This document shows positions 26,011-38,506 of a DNA stretch of 64,000 nucleotides, in pieces. A program made the translations under genes and the position numbers. The notes beneath the pieces were generated by a model, which did no database searches, was not told the DNA's origin, and was given only the letters and a program-made list of their open reading frames with translations. Source of the DNA: Calamus simplicifolius (taxonomy: Eukaryota; Streptophyta; Magnoliopsida; Arecales; Arecaceae). Location of the stretch: positions 1,494,967 through 1,558,966 of the forward strand of contig UESW01003827.1 of assembly GCA_900491605.1 (NCBI GenBank), given 5' to 3'. Numbering within the stretch: position 1 is the first letter of the stretch; each line of letters starts with the position of its first letter.

Positions 26011-27300
26011 ACTGTCATTCCCCTACCCCCGGTACCCCCTCGGGGTCGGGATAGGGTCATCATTTCTTAACCCCGAGGCCCCCACCGGTCTCGGGGTACA
26101 CTGCCATTCCCCTACCCCCGGTACCCCCTCGGGGTCAGGGGTAGGGTTATCATTTTTTAACCCCGAGGCCCCCACCGGTCTCGGGGTGCACTGCCATTCC
26201 CCTACCCCCGGTACCCCCTTGGGGTCGGGGGTAGGGTCATCATTTCTTAACCCCGAGGCCCCCACCGGTCTCGGGGTACACTGCCATTCCCCTACCCCCG
26301 GTACCCCCTCGGGGTCGGGGGTAGGGTCATCATTTCTTAACCCCGAGGCCCCCATCGGTCTCGGGGTGCACTGCCATTCCCTACCCCCGGTACCCCCTCG
26401 GGGTCGGGGGTAGGGTCATCATTTCTTAACCCCAAGGCCCCCATCGGTCTCGGGGTGCACTGCCATTCCCCTACCCCGGTACCCCCTCGGGGTCGGGGGT
26501 AGGGTCATCATTTCTTAACCCCGAGGCCCCCATCGGTCTCGGGGTGCACTGTCATTCCCCTACCCCCGGTACCCCCTCGGGGTCGGGGGTAGGGTCATCA
26601 TTTCTTAACCCCGAGGCCCCCACCGGTCTCGGGGTGCACTGTCATTCCCCTTCCCCCGGTACCCCCTCGGGGTCGGGGGTAGGGTCATCATTCTTAACCC
26701 CGAGGCCCCCACCGGTCTCGGGTTACACTGTCATTCCCCTACCCCCGGTACCCCCTCGGGGTTGGGGGTAGGGTCATCATTTCTTAACCCCGAGGCCCCC
26801 ACCGGTCTCAGGGTGCACTGCCATTCCCCTACCCCCGGTACCCCCTCGGGGTCGGGGGTAGGGTCATCATTTCTTAACCCCGAGGCCCCCATCGGTCTCG
26901 GGGTGCACTGCCATTCCCCTACCCCCGGTACCCCCTCGGGGTCGGGGGTAGGGTCATCATTTCTTAACCCCGAGGCCCCCACCGGTCTCGGGGTGCACTG
27001 CCATTCCCCTACCCCCGGTACCCCTCGGGGTCGGGGGTAGGGTCATCATTTCTTAACCCCGAGGCCCCCACCGGTCTCGAGGTACACTGCCATTCCCCTA
27101 CCCTCGGTACCCCCTCGGGGTCGGGGGTAGGGTCATCATTTCTTAACCCCGAGGCCCCCACCGGTCTCGGGGTGCACTGCCATTCCCCTACCCCCGGTAC
27201 CCCCTCGGGGTCGGGGGTAGGGTCATCATTTCTTAACCCCGAGGCCCCCACTGGTCTCGGGGCGCACTATCATTCCCCCACCCCTGGTACCCCCTCGGGG
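26011..27300. repeat. 90-bp tandem array in E2 5' LTR
   Basis: About 14 units each containing CATTCCCCTACCCCCGGTAC, CCCTCGGGGTCGGGGGTAGG, GTCATCATTTCTTAACCCCG and AGGCCCCCACCGGTCTCGG. Each unit holds a GC palindrome (CCCCGAGG/CCTCGGGG type). Apparent ORFs through it arise because 90 is divisible by three. Confidence 0.93.
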
Positions 27301-27783
27301 TCGGAGAGGGGGGTCATCGGTGATTAGCGTGCGACTTGACTGCCAAGGAAAACAACAACTATCAGGTTGCACGGTGCTCACACATGATGCCCCTATGCAT
27401 AACCATGCCCTGCCATGGCGTACCATTCGGTACTCCCGTGATTGTGCCCCGTTACGGAGGGTCATGCCTCATAACGATGTTTGACGCGTTGCATGCCCCT
27501 GTGCATAACCATGCCCTGCCATGGCGTACCATTCGGTACTCCCGTGATTGTGCCCCGTTACGGAGGGCCATGCCTCATAACGGTGTTTGGCGCATTGCAT
27601 GTCCCTGTGCTCTACCATGCCTCGCTACGGCGTACGGCTCGCTATCTCCAGCAATGGTGCCTAGTCATATCAACCGACGGCGTACACTGAACACCTACAC
27701 AGCTACCAGACACGTGTAATACCACACGTGCCAACGGTACGATGGAGATCTTCCAAGGCCACAAGTCGGGATATTCAGACAGG

Positions 27784-27792
27784 TATAAAAGG
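27784..27792 (+). promoter_or_regulatory. TATA box in E2 5' LTR
   Basis: TATAAAAGG; the same box is at 39726-39734 in the 3' LTR. Confidence 0.7.
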
Positions 27793-28041
27793 CACTTGCT
27801 CAGGCTGTAAGTAGGACCCGAACTCTGGTTTTTTCTGAACTTTCTTCCTCCCAGCAAAAACCCTAACCGCCTCAGCTCCTCTTCGCTGGAGCGGTTCTTT
27901 GTCTGAGCCCAAGCACTGACTTGATCGTCGGAGGGTCCCCACCGGCGCCACCGGTCCCCAGGGACTTTTCTTGCAGGACTTCGAGGAGGGAGACGTCCGT
28001 CATCCCCGACGTTCGAGGAAGGTGTCTTGGCGCCATCAGAT

Positions 28042-28059
28042 TGGCGCGCCAGGAAGGGG
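28042..28059 (+). promoter_or_regulatory. Primer binding site of E2 (Arg tRNA-like)
   Basis: Three bases after the LTR: TGGCGCGCCAGGAAGGGG. It matches the complement of the 3' end of plant tRNA-Arg (CCU) as I remember it, with one mismatch (A for T); E3 has the exact match. Confidence 0.65.
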
Positions 28060-28123
28060 GAGCGCAAGAAAGACGTCGAACCAGTTGCTTTCTTCTTTCT
28101 CCTGTCTTCAAGACTTCGAAGCC

Positions 28124-29210
28124 ATGGTGACGACTCGAACGAAAGGAGTTTCAGCCGGTCGCGCTGGGGGGCAGCGCTGCGGGGCTGGTCCACCCGCGGA
28201 GGGCCCCCCGGCTCTCGCATCCTATTTCCCGGAGCCTCCGGATCTCCGGGGGGCAGGGCCTTCCGCTCCGTAGAATGACGTCCCTGTTCTGCTCTGCAGC
28301 ACTTCAGAAGATCGATTCGCTGCCCTGGCCACGCAAGTCCAGTCGTTGGCGGCGATGGTTCAAGGCATGCAGCACCAGCAAGCGGCCTTTCGGCAACCGG
28401 AGCCGAACCCATCTGTCCCGTGGGGTTGCAGCCTAGCCAGCATTCCTCCCGCCGGAGATCGCCAGTTCCTGCAGATCATCACCACCGATCCCCGGCCAAG
28501 CCACATCACCATGAAGCATCCAAAAGGCCCCGGTCTCCTTCTCGTCACGCCAGCGTTTCCCCTAAGCGGCGGCACGGAAAGGAGGCGGAGCGCCCGCGCC
28601 GGCATCGCCGCCCCCGTTCTTCTTCTGAATCTTCAGGGGAGGGCTCCGTTGATGGCCGGATGCCTCGTCGAGCTGAGCGTCGACTCGAGGAGTGCAACCA
28701 GAAGCTGGAAGAGCTCAGCCGTCGAATCACCCACCTGCCAGAAACTGACTACGACAGTCGACCTCCCCTGTCCCGCCGCATTATGGAAGAGCCTATCTCT
28801 ACCAGGTTCCGCCTTCCTCAACTGGACCCATACGACGGGACTACGGACCCCCTGGATCATTTGGAGAGCTACAAAGTACTTATGCAAGTTCAAGGGGCCA
28901 CTGACTCACTCATGTGTGTTGCTTTCCCGGCTACCCTGAAAAAAGCTGCTCGGGCATGGTATTCTCGCCTGCCGCCACGAAGCATCGACTCTTTTCGCCA
29001 GTTGGAGAGGGCTTTTCTGGCCCACTTTGACGCTTGCCGGAAGATCCCGAGGGTGGCGGACAGCCTGTTCGCCGTGCAGCAGAAGAATGGCGAACCTCTG
29101 CGGGACTATGTTGCCCGGTTCAAGGAGGCCGCCTTGGAGGTCTACAACCTGGAGGACTCGGTGGCAACCTTGGCTCTGAAGCGGGGCTCCGCCCTTCTCG
29201 CTTCGCATAC
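28124..29210 (+). pseudogene. gag of E2 (first part)
   Basis: From the ATG of MVTTRTKGVS, with a frame shift into the frame starting at 28420, a nucleocapsid/capsid-type protein. Arg/Ser/Pro-rich N-terminus, then the retrotransposon gag signature: FRLPQLDPYDGTTDPLDHLE, AARAWYSRLPPRSIDSFRQL, ERAFLAHFDACRK, EPLRDYVARFKEAALEV. The frame breaks near 29200 and gag continues in another frame. Confidence 0.85.
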
Positions 29211-30047
29211 TCCCTTGACAAAAAGCCACCGGGCTCCTACTCCGAACTTTTGGTTCGCGCCCAGAAGTACATCCGGGCAGACGAAGCTGACTTTTCCCAG
29301 CGTGAGGCTGGCGGGAGCATACCCAGGAAGCCGACCCAGCCAGAACCTGCCGATGCCCGCCCCAGGAGGCCCGAGCCTCCTCGCCGACCAGATCACCGCC
29401 CTCGACCTCCTGTACCAAGAGATGGGCCTTATACTCCGCTGCTCGCCCCGATATCCCAGATCCTGCTCGAGATCGAAGGGGAGTCCTATCTGCAGCGCCC
29501 TCCTCCCATCAACCCGAAGATTCCTCGGAACAAAAATCTCTACTGCCGCTACCACCGGGACCATGGCCACAACACCGACGACTGCCGGCAGCTGAAGAAA
29601 GCCATTGAAGACCTCATTCAGCAAGGCCATCTGAGGAAGTTTGTTCAAAGGAACAATCCGGGAGCTCCTGGCCCGTCAGCGCCTGCGCCGCCGGCAATTG
29701 ATAACACCCCGACGGAGAAGACAGTGGCGATGATTTCCTGGGGGGCAGGAGGCCCGTCAAAGAGACCAAGGGGAGAGGGAGGAGTGGAAACTGTAATTCC
29801 TTTTTTCGAAAAGGACTTGGAGGGGGTTGTAAATCAAGATGATGATAGCGTCGTCGTATCCATGACAATTGCTAAACATCCTGTAAAACGAATCTTAGTC
29901 GACAGTGGAAGCTCCGTAGATGTTTTGAACTACGACGCCTTTGTTCGCATGAATCTGTCGCATGATCTACTTCGACCTGTCGTCACGCCTTTGATGGGAT
30001 TCACAGGAGATTCTGTGAGGGTCGAAGGGAAATTACTCTTCCCGTAA
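29210..30047 (+). pseudogene. gag C-terminus and aspartic protease of E2
   Basis: Contains a Cys/His cluster YCRYHRDHGHNTDDCRQLKK and, about 100 residues on, the protease motif RILVDSGSSVDVL in which DSG is the catalytic triad. The frame ends at TAA 30045-30047. The following residues (PLAYNAILGRPGLN, typical of this lineage after the protease) are in another frame at about 30092-30230. Confidence 0.85.
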
Positions 30048-30063
30048 CAGCTGGAACGGCTCC

Positions 30064-31340
30064 GTGCCAGAGCACCGTCTTTATAAAATTCTTGGTAGTC
30101 CGTGTGCCCCTGGCGTACAACGCAATTCTTGGGAGGCCCGGGCTCAACCTCTTGGATGCCGTCATATCCACCAAGCGGCTCCTTGTGAGATTCCCAACCG
30201 CCAGAGGGGTCGCGAGATGCGAGGGGAGCAGGGCCTACCGGCGCTTTGCTATCACTTGGCCCCTAGTCCCCAGGAAGCAGCCCCTGCACCGCCGTCTGCG
30301 CCAGCACCCGAGGCCCTTGACCCGCGAGACCTGGAGAGGAGGGGGGAACCGGCCGAGCGGCTGCTCACTTTCCCCCTCGGGGAGGACCCCATGCAGACGA
30401 TCCGCGTTGGAGCCTCACTTCCGGACGAAGCTCGTGACCGGCTCCTAGCCTTTCTGTGGGCCAACGCCGACGTCTTCGCTTGGTCAGCGTCCGACATGCC
30501 CGGGATCCCGGAGGAGGTGATTACACATCAGCTCAACATTCGACCAGAGTGTCGGCCCGTCAGGCAGAAGAAAAGGAGTTTTGCCCCGGACCGACAGAAG
30601 GCTGTTGACGAGGAGGTGCGGAAGTTGTTGGCGGCTGGCCACGTCCGCGAGGTGCGCTACCCTAACTGGTTGGCGAACGTCGTGATGGTTCGTAAGGCCA
30701 GTGGAAGCTGGAGGATGTGCGTGGACTTCACCGACCTCAATAAGGCATGTCCGAAGGACAGCTTCCCGCTCCCCCGGATCGACCAGCTGGTAGACGCCAC
30801 CTCCGGGCATGGGACGCTCAGTTTCATGGATGCATTTTCGGGGTATAATCAAATCAAGATGAGCTCAGCAGATGAAGAAGCAACCTCCTTTGTCACAGAG
30901 AGGGGGATCTACTGTTACAGGGTGATGCCCTTTGGACTGAAAAATGCCGGGGCTACTTACCAAAGACTAATGAACAAGGTTTTTGAGATCAACTGGGGCG
31001 CAACATGGAGGTATATGTGGATGACATGCTGACCAAGAGTACCCATGCAGAAGACCATGTAGCAGATCTCGAGGAGACTTTCAACAACCTGCGTCGGTAC
31101 CGGATGAAACTCAACCCTCACAAATGCGCCTTCGGAGTAGCGGCTGGCAAGTTCCTGGGGTTCATGGTGACCCAGCGGGATCGAGGCCAACCCCGACAAG
31201 ATCAGAGCCATCCTGGAGATGCGGCCTCCGGTCAGCAAGAAGGAGGTGCAGCGCCTGACGGGGAGGGTGGCGGCCTTGAGTCGTTTCATGTCAAGGTCGG
31301 CGGAGAGGTGCCTACCTTTTTTCAAGGCGCTGCGCAAGAT
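30064..31340 (+). pseudogene. Reverse transcriptase of E2
   Basis: Motifs in order: DEEVRKLLAAGHVREVRYPN, MCVDFTDLNKACPKDSFPLP, FMDAFSGYNQIKM, YCYRVMPFGLKNAGATYQRL. The catalytic YVDD motif follows in another frame at 31005-31130 (MEVYVDDMLTKS), so a frameshift separates palm and active site near 31005. A second shift follows near 31185. Enzyme activity is not possible from this copy. Confidence 0.9.
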
Positions 31341-31352
31341 TAACGGCTTCGA

Positions 31353-32519
31353 GTGGACGAAGAGTGTCAGGGCTCCTTCGAAGAATTGAAGCAGTTTCTC
31401 TCTACTCCTCCGCTACTGTCCAAGCCTGAAAATGGAGAGGAGCTCTTTTTATATCTGGCCGCCTCCCCCGAGGCTGTTAGCTCCGTGCTTGTGCGCATGG
31501 ATACCGGCGGAGCCCAGAAGCCCATCTATTATACCAGCAAGGTGCTCCATGACGCTGAGACCAGGTATTCAAAAACCGAGAAGATTATCTTCGCCTTGGT
31601 GGTTTCTACTCAGCGCCTTCGGCCTTACTTTCAAGCCCATCCCATCGTGGTGCTCACGGACCAGCCCCTGCGAGCTATTCTGTCTCGCCCCGACACCTCC
31701 GGCCGGCTGGCTAAATGGGCCATCAAGCTAAGCGAGTTCGACCTGTCCATCCGGCCAAGACCATCCATGAAGTCCCAAGTGTTGGCGGATTTCTTAGTTG
31801 AGTGCTCCTGGACCGAGAAGGACGTGGAGGAGGAGCGACCGGAGAAGCCAAGGGACTCTCCCTCACCTGGAGAGACGGAGGATTGGATCCTGCATGTAGA
31901 TGGAGCGGCGAACTCTCAAGGGAGCGGAGCCGGACTCATTCTCGCGAGCCCAGAGGGAGACGTGGTGGAGTATGCTCTCAGATTCCAGTTCCTGGCGACC
32001 AATAACCAGGCGGAGTACGAAGCCCTGCTGGCGGGGATGAGACTAGCCAAGGAGCTGGGCGCGGGGCGCTTAAGGGCCTTCACGGACTCTCAACTCATTT
32101 CTGGACAAGTCGCTGGGGAGTACGAGGCTAGGGACCCCACCATGTCCCGCTACTTGAGCAAGGTGCAGTCCCAGGCGTCTCATTTTTCTTATTTCCGTGT
32201 CAGCTATATCCCCAGGGCGGAGAATGCCAGGGCTGACGCGCTGTCTCGTTTGGCCACTTCGGTCGACGGGACGTTGGGAAGAACATACGTGGAGCACCTA
32301 CAAGTCCCAAGCATTGAGGCCGCGGATGAAGTGCTGCCGGTGCAGCAGGAGCCCTCCTGGATGGACGCCTACGTTCGGTACTTGACTGACGGCACTCTCC
32401 CGGAGGACCCCGCTGAGGCCAAGCTGCTCAAACGAAGGGCCCCGAGATTTTTGATGATGGACGGGAAGCTTTATCGAGATCCTTCTCGTACCCGGTCCTC
32501 AGGTGTGTGGGGCCACTGA
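31353..32519 (+). pseudogene. RNase H and second (archaeal-type) RNase H of E2
   Basis: The first part reads the decayed RT-linked RNase H (PIYYTSKVLHDAETRYSKTE, VVLTDQPLRAIL, KSQVLADFLVE). The second is a complete-looking RNase H: WILHVDGAANSQGSGAGLIL, NNQAEYEALLAGMRLAKELG, AFTDSQLISGQ, ENARADALSRLA, keeping the D-E-D-D residues. Two RNase H domains in tandem mark the Tat/Athila-type branch. Confidence 0.88.
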
Positions 32520-33580
32520 ATCAGATTATATCCTCAGGGAGATCCACGAAGGCGTATGCGGGGGTCATCTGGGGGGCAGAGCCCTAGCTTACAAGGCTCT
32601 GCGCCAAGGGTACTTTTGGCTGACAATGAAGGAGGACGCGGCCGAACTCGTCAAGAAGTGTGATAACTGCCAACGTCATGCCAATATCCAGCGACAGCCG
32701 ACATCTCACCTGACCCCCCTGGTGGCGCCTTGGCCTTTTGCCCAGTGGGGCATGGATATCTTGGGTCCATTTCCCCCGGCTTCCGGGCAGCGGAAGTTCC
32801 TTTTGGTGGCGGTGGACCACTTCACCAAGTGGGTCGAAGCTGAGGCTCTGGCCAAGATCACCGAGAGCAAAGTGAGATCCTTCTTCTGGAAGTCAATCAT
32901 ATGTCGGTTCGGGCTGCCGCGCACATTAGTCACTGATAATGGCCGGCAGTTCGACAATGCGCCTTTCCGGAGTTCTGCTCCGAGCTGGGTATTTTTCAGA
33001 GGTTTACTTCCGTCGGACATCCTCACCAACGGGGCAGCTGAAGTGATCAACCGAATCATCCTCCAGGGACTGGTCTCGACTGGATGGCTGCAAGGGACGA
33101 TGGGCAGAGGAGCTCCCCAACGTACTATGGGCCTATCATACGACGCCTCGAGCCCCCACTGGCGAAACACCGTTCAGCCTAGTCTTTGGCTCTGAGGCTG
33201 TCATCCCTGTGGAGATCGGGGCACCCAGCCCCCGGGTGGAGGCTTATAGTGAAGAAGGTAACCCTGACCAACTGCGAGCCAACCTCGACCTGATAGAGGA
33301 AGTGCGGGACAGAGCACGGCTTCGAATGGCAGCTACCGGCAACGGGCCGCGAAATACTACAACGCGCGTGCGCCCCCAGACGTTCCTACCAGGAGATCTA
33401 GTCCTTCGACGGGCGGAGGTCTCAAAGCCAACTGAGGGAGGCAAGCTGGCCCCTAACTGGGAGGGGCCTTACCGGATCACCGAGGCGCTCCACCACGGGG
33501 CTTATAAAGTTGAAGAACTTGGCGGGACGCCTCTCCCTAGGACGTGGAATGCAGATAACCTCCGTCGGTATTATCAGTAA
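32503..33580 (+). pseudogene. Integrase of E2
   Basis: HHCC part (EIHEGVCGGHLG...CDNCQRHA), then WGMDILGPFPPASGQRKFLL and LVTDNGRQFDN carrying the first two catalytic Asp. The frame breaks near 32970, removing the region where the catalytic Glu would be read in frame. The tail (QTFLPGDLVLRRAEVSKPTE, KLAPNWEGPYRI) resumes at 33209-33580. Compare the open integrase of E3. Confidence 0.88.
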
Positions 33581-33680
33581 TGAATTTCTTTTTCATGACT
33601 AAGCAACTTTCCTGTGCTCACTTGGGTTCTCGCCCCTTGTTCAATATTAACAAGTCAATTTTAGCTACCTGAATTTTCAC

Positions 33681-35475
33681 AGAAAAGCCCGGCGCCCCGT
33701 CGGCACTCAAAGCCCTGCACTAGCCAGGCACAAAGCCCAGTGTACCACTGGCAGAGCAGTGTGCCATTGGCTCTCAACAACAAAGCCCGGCGCCCCGTCG
33801 GCACCCAAAGCCCTGCACTAGCCAGGCACAAAGCCAGTGTACCACTGGCAGAGCAGTGTGCCACTGGCTCTCAACAACAAAAGCCCTGCACTAGCCAGGC
33901 ATAAAGCCCAGTGTACCACTGGCAGAGCAGTGTGCCACTGGCTCTCAACAACAAAAGCCCGGCGCCCCGTCGGCACTCAAAGCCCTGCACTAGCCAGGCA
34001 CAAAGCCCAGTGTACCACTGGCAGAGCAGTGTGCCACTGGCTCTCAACAACAGAAGCCCGGCGCCCCGTCGGCACCCAAAGCCCTGCACTAGCCAGGCAC
34101 AAAGCCCAGTGTACCACTGGCAGAGCAGTGTGCCACTGGCTCTCAACAACAAAAGCCCGGCGCCCCGTCGGCACTCAAAGCCCTACACTAGCCAGGCACA
34201 AAGCCCAGTGTACCACTGGCAGAGCAGTGTGCCACTGGCTCTCAACAACAAAAGCCCGGCGCCCCGTCGGCACTCAAAGCCCTGCACTAGCCAGGCACAA
34301 AGCCCAGTGTACCACTGTAAGAGCAGTGTGCCACTGGCTCTCAACAACAAAAGCCCTGCACTAGCCAAGCACAAAGCCCAGTGTACCACTGGCAAAGCAG
34401 TGTGCCACTGGCTCTCAACAACAGAAGCCCGGCGCCCCGTCGGCACCCAAAGCCCTGCACTAGCCAGGCACAAAGCCCAGTGTACCACTGGCAGAGTAGT
34501 GTGCTACTGGCTCTCAACAACAAAAGCCTGGCGCTCCGTCGGCACTCAAAGCCCTACACTAGCCAGGCACAAAGCCCAGTGTACCACTGGCAGAGCAGTG
34601 TGCCACTGGCTCTCAACAACAAAAGCCCGGCGCCCCGTCGGCACTCAAAGCCCTGCACTAGCCAGGCATAAAGCCCAGTGTACCACTGGCAGAGCAGTGT
34701 GCCACTGGCTCTCAACAACAAAAGCCCTGCACTAGCCAGGCACAAAGCCCAGTGTACCACTGGCAGAGCAGTGTGCCACTGGCTCTCAACAACAAAAGCC
34801 CTGCACTAGCCAGGCATAAAGCCCAGTGTACCACTGGCAGAGCAGTGTGCCACTGGCTCTCAACAACAAAGCCCGGCGCCCCGTCGGCACCCAAAGCCCT
34901 GCACTAGCCAGGCACAAAGCCCAGTGTACCACTGGCAGAGCAGTGTGCCACTGGCTCTCAACAACAAAAGCTCGGCGCCCCGTCGGCACTCAAAGCCCTA
35001 CACTAGCCAGGCACAAAGCCCAGTGTACCACTGGCAGAGCAGTGTGCCACTGGCTCTCAACAACAAAAGCCCGGCGCCCTGTCGGCACTCAAAGCCCTGC
35101 ACTAGCCAGGCACAAAGCCCAGTGTACCACTGGCAGAGCAGTGTGCCACTGGCTCTCAACAACAAAAGCCCTGCACTAGCCAGGCACAAAGCCCAGTGTA
35201 CCACTGGCAGAGCAGTGTTCCACTGGCTCTCAACAACAAAAGCCCTGCACTAGCCAGGCACAAAGCCCAGTGTCCACTGGCAGAGCAGTGTGCCACTGGC
35301 TCTCAACAACAAAAGCCCGGCGCCCCGTCGGCACTCAAAGCCCTGCACTAGCCAGGCACAGAGCCCAGTGTACCACTGGCAGAGCAGTGTGCCACTGGCT
35401 CTCAACAACAGAAGCCCGGCGCCCCATCGGCACCCAAAGCCCTGCACTAGCCAGGCACAGAGCCCAGTGTACCAA
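33681..35475. repeat. 99-bp tandem array after E2 integrase
   Basis: About 19-20 units with CCCGGCGCCCCGTCGGCAC, CCTGCACTAGCCAGGCA, AAGCCCAGTGTACCACTGGC and GTGTGCCACTGGCTCTCAAC. Two unit types alternate irregularly: 99 bp, and about 74 bp lacking the CGGCGCCCCGTCGGCAC part. Each unit has a near palindrome CCACTGGCAGAG...CCACTGGCTCT. Confidence 0.93.
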
Positions 35476-35794
35476 TACTTGATAAGGCGCTGCGCCTATG
35501 GCCCCAAGGGGGCCTACCAGCCTAATCTTCGACCGACGGTGTCCTGCCCCAAAAATTAGCTCCACCTAGCTCTGACTCACGGGTTCAAGCAACTAAGGCA
35601 GGGTAGCGCGGGTGGGAAGATGTCCCCCGGAAGTATCGGAGTGAATAAGATCGTGGGGCCACGTATCAATTGATGAAGTCAACAATAATACGAAGATCAT
35701 CGTAAAAGTATTTTCATTAACTGGGAACTACAAAACTCCGACGTAGTCGGGCTTACAAAAGAAAGAAAAGAAAAGCAAAGTCGCGGACGCAGAC

Positions 35795-38011
35795 TCATGG
35801 CTCTGCCGGTGCGGGCTCATCATCAGAAGAAGCCTGGTTTGACAATTCGATCTCCAGGGCTCGGGGGAAATTCAAATCCCTGGCCACCCTCTCCTTAGCA
35901 TGCTGGAACCCGTCGAGGTATACAGCGGCCGAAGCTTCGGCCAGGTCGTCTGCGAAATGCTCAGACGCCTTGTATTCTTCAACAAGTCCAGCAGCCCGAG
36001 CTTTCTCCGCAGTGAGGGCCTCCGCCGTGGTTTTTTCAGCCTCTCGAGCATGGCTTATCTCCTCTCGAGCGCGGCTCAACTCTTCCTCACGCCGGCAGGT
36101 CTCCTCCCTTGCCACTCTAGCTTCCTCCGCCGCCGCACCCGCTCGGTCCTCGGCCTCCTGGAGCGCTGAGGTCAACTCAGAGATGTGCATATTCCTGGCC
36201 ATGACCGCGCTCTCAGCCTCCGTCATCTGAGAGAGCGCGCGCGTGCGATTGGCCTCCATTTCCGCCCGGCTCGTGGCGGCCCTCACCTCGCTTGCACAGG
36301 TGTCCTTGACCGCTTCCAGCGCCCTCTCTGCCTCTTCCGCGCGGCGCTGGGCCTCTCGACCTCCTTCTGCGTCTCCCGCAGAACATTCTTTCCCCCTTGG
36401 ATTACCTCCCTGGCGGCCCTCAGGGAGTGCGCGATCTGCACACAAGCCCAGGTCAACAGAATATATATATGTAGGAACAGTAAAGGGGGAGGAACGAGAA
36501 AATTGCTTACCTTGACCACTGCGGCGTAAGAGTCCCGGAAGAATGCGCCCGCCCCCAGATGGCTGAGATCCTCAATGATCCTGAGATCAAAGACTGGACC
36601 CAGGGCCTGCTCGGCCCAATGGCCGTCGTCCAAGGAGTCTCGGGGCGGCCTGGGTGCGCCCTCGCCTCCCTCCGCCGTTCCTGATGTCCCCGGCTCTATG
36701 TGCGGACCACTCCCAAGTGGCCCCTCGGGGATGGGCTCGCGGGGCCGGATGGTCCCTCGCCCCAGTCCCTGGCAGCGTCTGATGGGGTCGCTCTCTCGGG
36801 GACCGGGAACTCCTCGGTTGGCACATACGCCCCCACTTCTGGTTCCTCGGCGGTGGCTCCCGCAGTCGCCCCCACCTCTGGTGGAGTGTCGGCCGTAAGG
36901 TCGACCTCCGGTACAGCTGGGGCATGTGGCGGAGCCGGGGGCGGGGAGACTGGTGCCGGGAGGGAGGCCCGGACCACCGGGCGTTTCGGGGCCGGGGCCC
37001 GCTGGTCCCTGGGCGGCCCTTCTCGGGCCCTTTTCTTGGCAGCCTTTACCACCTTCGCGGTCGAATTTTCATTGCTGCATAACACAAGTTAGATTTTCAG
37101 AACGGTAAAAAAAAAAAAAAAAAAAAAAAAAAAGAGAGAAGAAAAAGAAGAGAGGCTGAATTTCTGGCTAAGTATAGAGAAGGCTTACCCCGATGGGAGA
37201 CAAGGCCCGCCGACTCCAAGCGGTCCTCCGATAGCAGCAAGGTGTACCGGGGAATCTCGCTAGTCAGCAACAATCCCATCGCCTCCCGGTCTCCAGGCTG
37301 AACAGCCACGGCATTCCCTCGGAGGTCGGGGTCTCCCCACCGGGGCCGGACTTGGTCAATGTTGGCAAAAAAGAAACGGGGTTTCCACCCCTTGATTGAC
37401 GAAGGTAGGAGGAGCTTCAGAACCCTATTGGGTCGGGGCTGGAACAACCACCATCCCCTCTGGGCTCGAAGGGAATAGAAATTGCGGAATAAACTGATCC
37501 TAGGGGTGATACCTAGGCGATGACAAAGGATGACGAAGGCACTGACTACCCGACAAGAATTCGGGACCAGCTGGGAAGGGGTCAAGGAGTAAAAATCAAG
37601 AAGGTTGACAAAGAAAGGATGGAAAGGAGGACGGAGACCTGCCTGCAGGCAGATCTCGTAGAGGGCTACCCGACCGGGTCGGGAGGAGATGACCCGGTCG
37701 TCAGGAGTTGGCGGGAACAATTCAATTTCCCGAGGGATTCTGTAGCGGGCCCGGATCCTCTCCAGATCCGACCGCTTCATTGTGGAGGCCGTCCCCTCCG
37801 GGGACTCCTCCACCCTCGAGGAGGTCCCAGCTCTCAGCCGGTGGCCCCTCGAGGGGGCTCCCCCAATGGCCCGGCGCTGGGCCAAAGGGACGTGGTCCTC
37901 TGGATCGGAGGACCACTCGAGTGGGGGAGAGGGGATAGGAGAGACGTGGCGCCTCGAGGAGGGAGGACGGTCCTCAGAACCGTCCTCCGAGGTCCAGGAG
38001 GGAGTACTCAT
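35795..38011 (-). pseudogene. Antisense spliced gene of E2 (Transposase_28-type domain plus coiled coil)
   Basis: Opposite strand to gag-pol. Exon 1 (37189-38011) starts MSTPSWTSED and holds the domain known in plant annotations as putative gypsy-type transposon (Transposase_28): PGRVALYEICLQAGLRPPFH, PFFVNLLDFYSLTPSQLVPN, FVILCHRLGI. It ends at a GTAAGC donor. Proline-rich sequence follows (about 36696-37074, after a CAG acceptor), then DDGHWAEQALGPVFDLRIIE (about 36511-36620, GTAAGC donor), then an Ala/Glu/Arg coiled coil ending QASSDDEPAPAEP (35795-36445). I could not join all exons in one frame; at least one shift lies near 36360. Function unknown; it is a feature of several Tat-lineage elements. 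Confidence 0.75.
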
Positions 38012-38506
38012 GAGTAGGATGGGGGAAGCTAACCTGGAAAACCAAAGGAGACCGGGCGCAAGCTCGCGGGTTGCAGGAGAAACGGGGGATGAGCAAGGAA
38101 GAAGACAATGTGAAGGGCGGTGTGGCATAAGCCCACCCCCCTCACCTAGCTTTATTAAGTTTTCAAAACGTCCCGCCATGTCTTTTCAACCACGCGGCTC
38201 CTTGCCATGCGCCGGTTTGCCTCGCGAAACGCCCCGGCGCGTGGTATGGCATGCCTCCAGTCAGTGATGGGACCTCGCTGACGTCGCCATAATAAGAGGA
38301 AATGATGATACACCTTTTTGCGCGGACTCCGAAGAGCCAGTCCTCATTCTCGAGGGTGATCATGGCTGGCACATTGTACGGAAAGCCGCCTCCTTTCATT
38401 CCCCGTGTCGTCCGCATAAAAATCGAGGACAGGGATCAGCCACGTGGAGAACGCCCCTTGAGCCTCAGCAGTGGGACCCGCTTCGCCCCAGGGGCGAGGG
38501 GGCATC

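Larger units (their letters stand above)
25938..28038 (+). repeat. 5' LTR of E2
   Basis: 2101 bp, against 1475 bp for the 3' copy. The difference is about seven extra 90-bp repeat units. After the array come two 107-bp duplicated segments (about 27398-27600), a TATAAAAGG box and a transcribed leader. Confidence 0.9.

Noticed and set aside
26023..27251. Gly/Pro repeat proteins in E2 LTR
   Set aside because: Translations of the 90-bp array, open by periodicity only.
26011..27300. CRISPR-like regular repeats
   Set aside because: Repeat and spacer parts are equally conserved, and the genome is a plant; this is a tandem array.
33837..35179. Cys/Trp-rich repeat proteins on both strands
   Set aside because: Translations of the 99-bp array; 99 is divisible by three, so frames stay open automatically.
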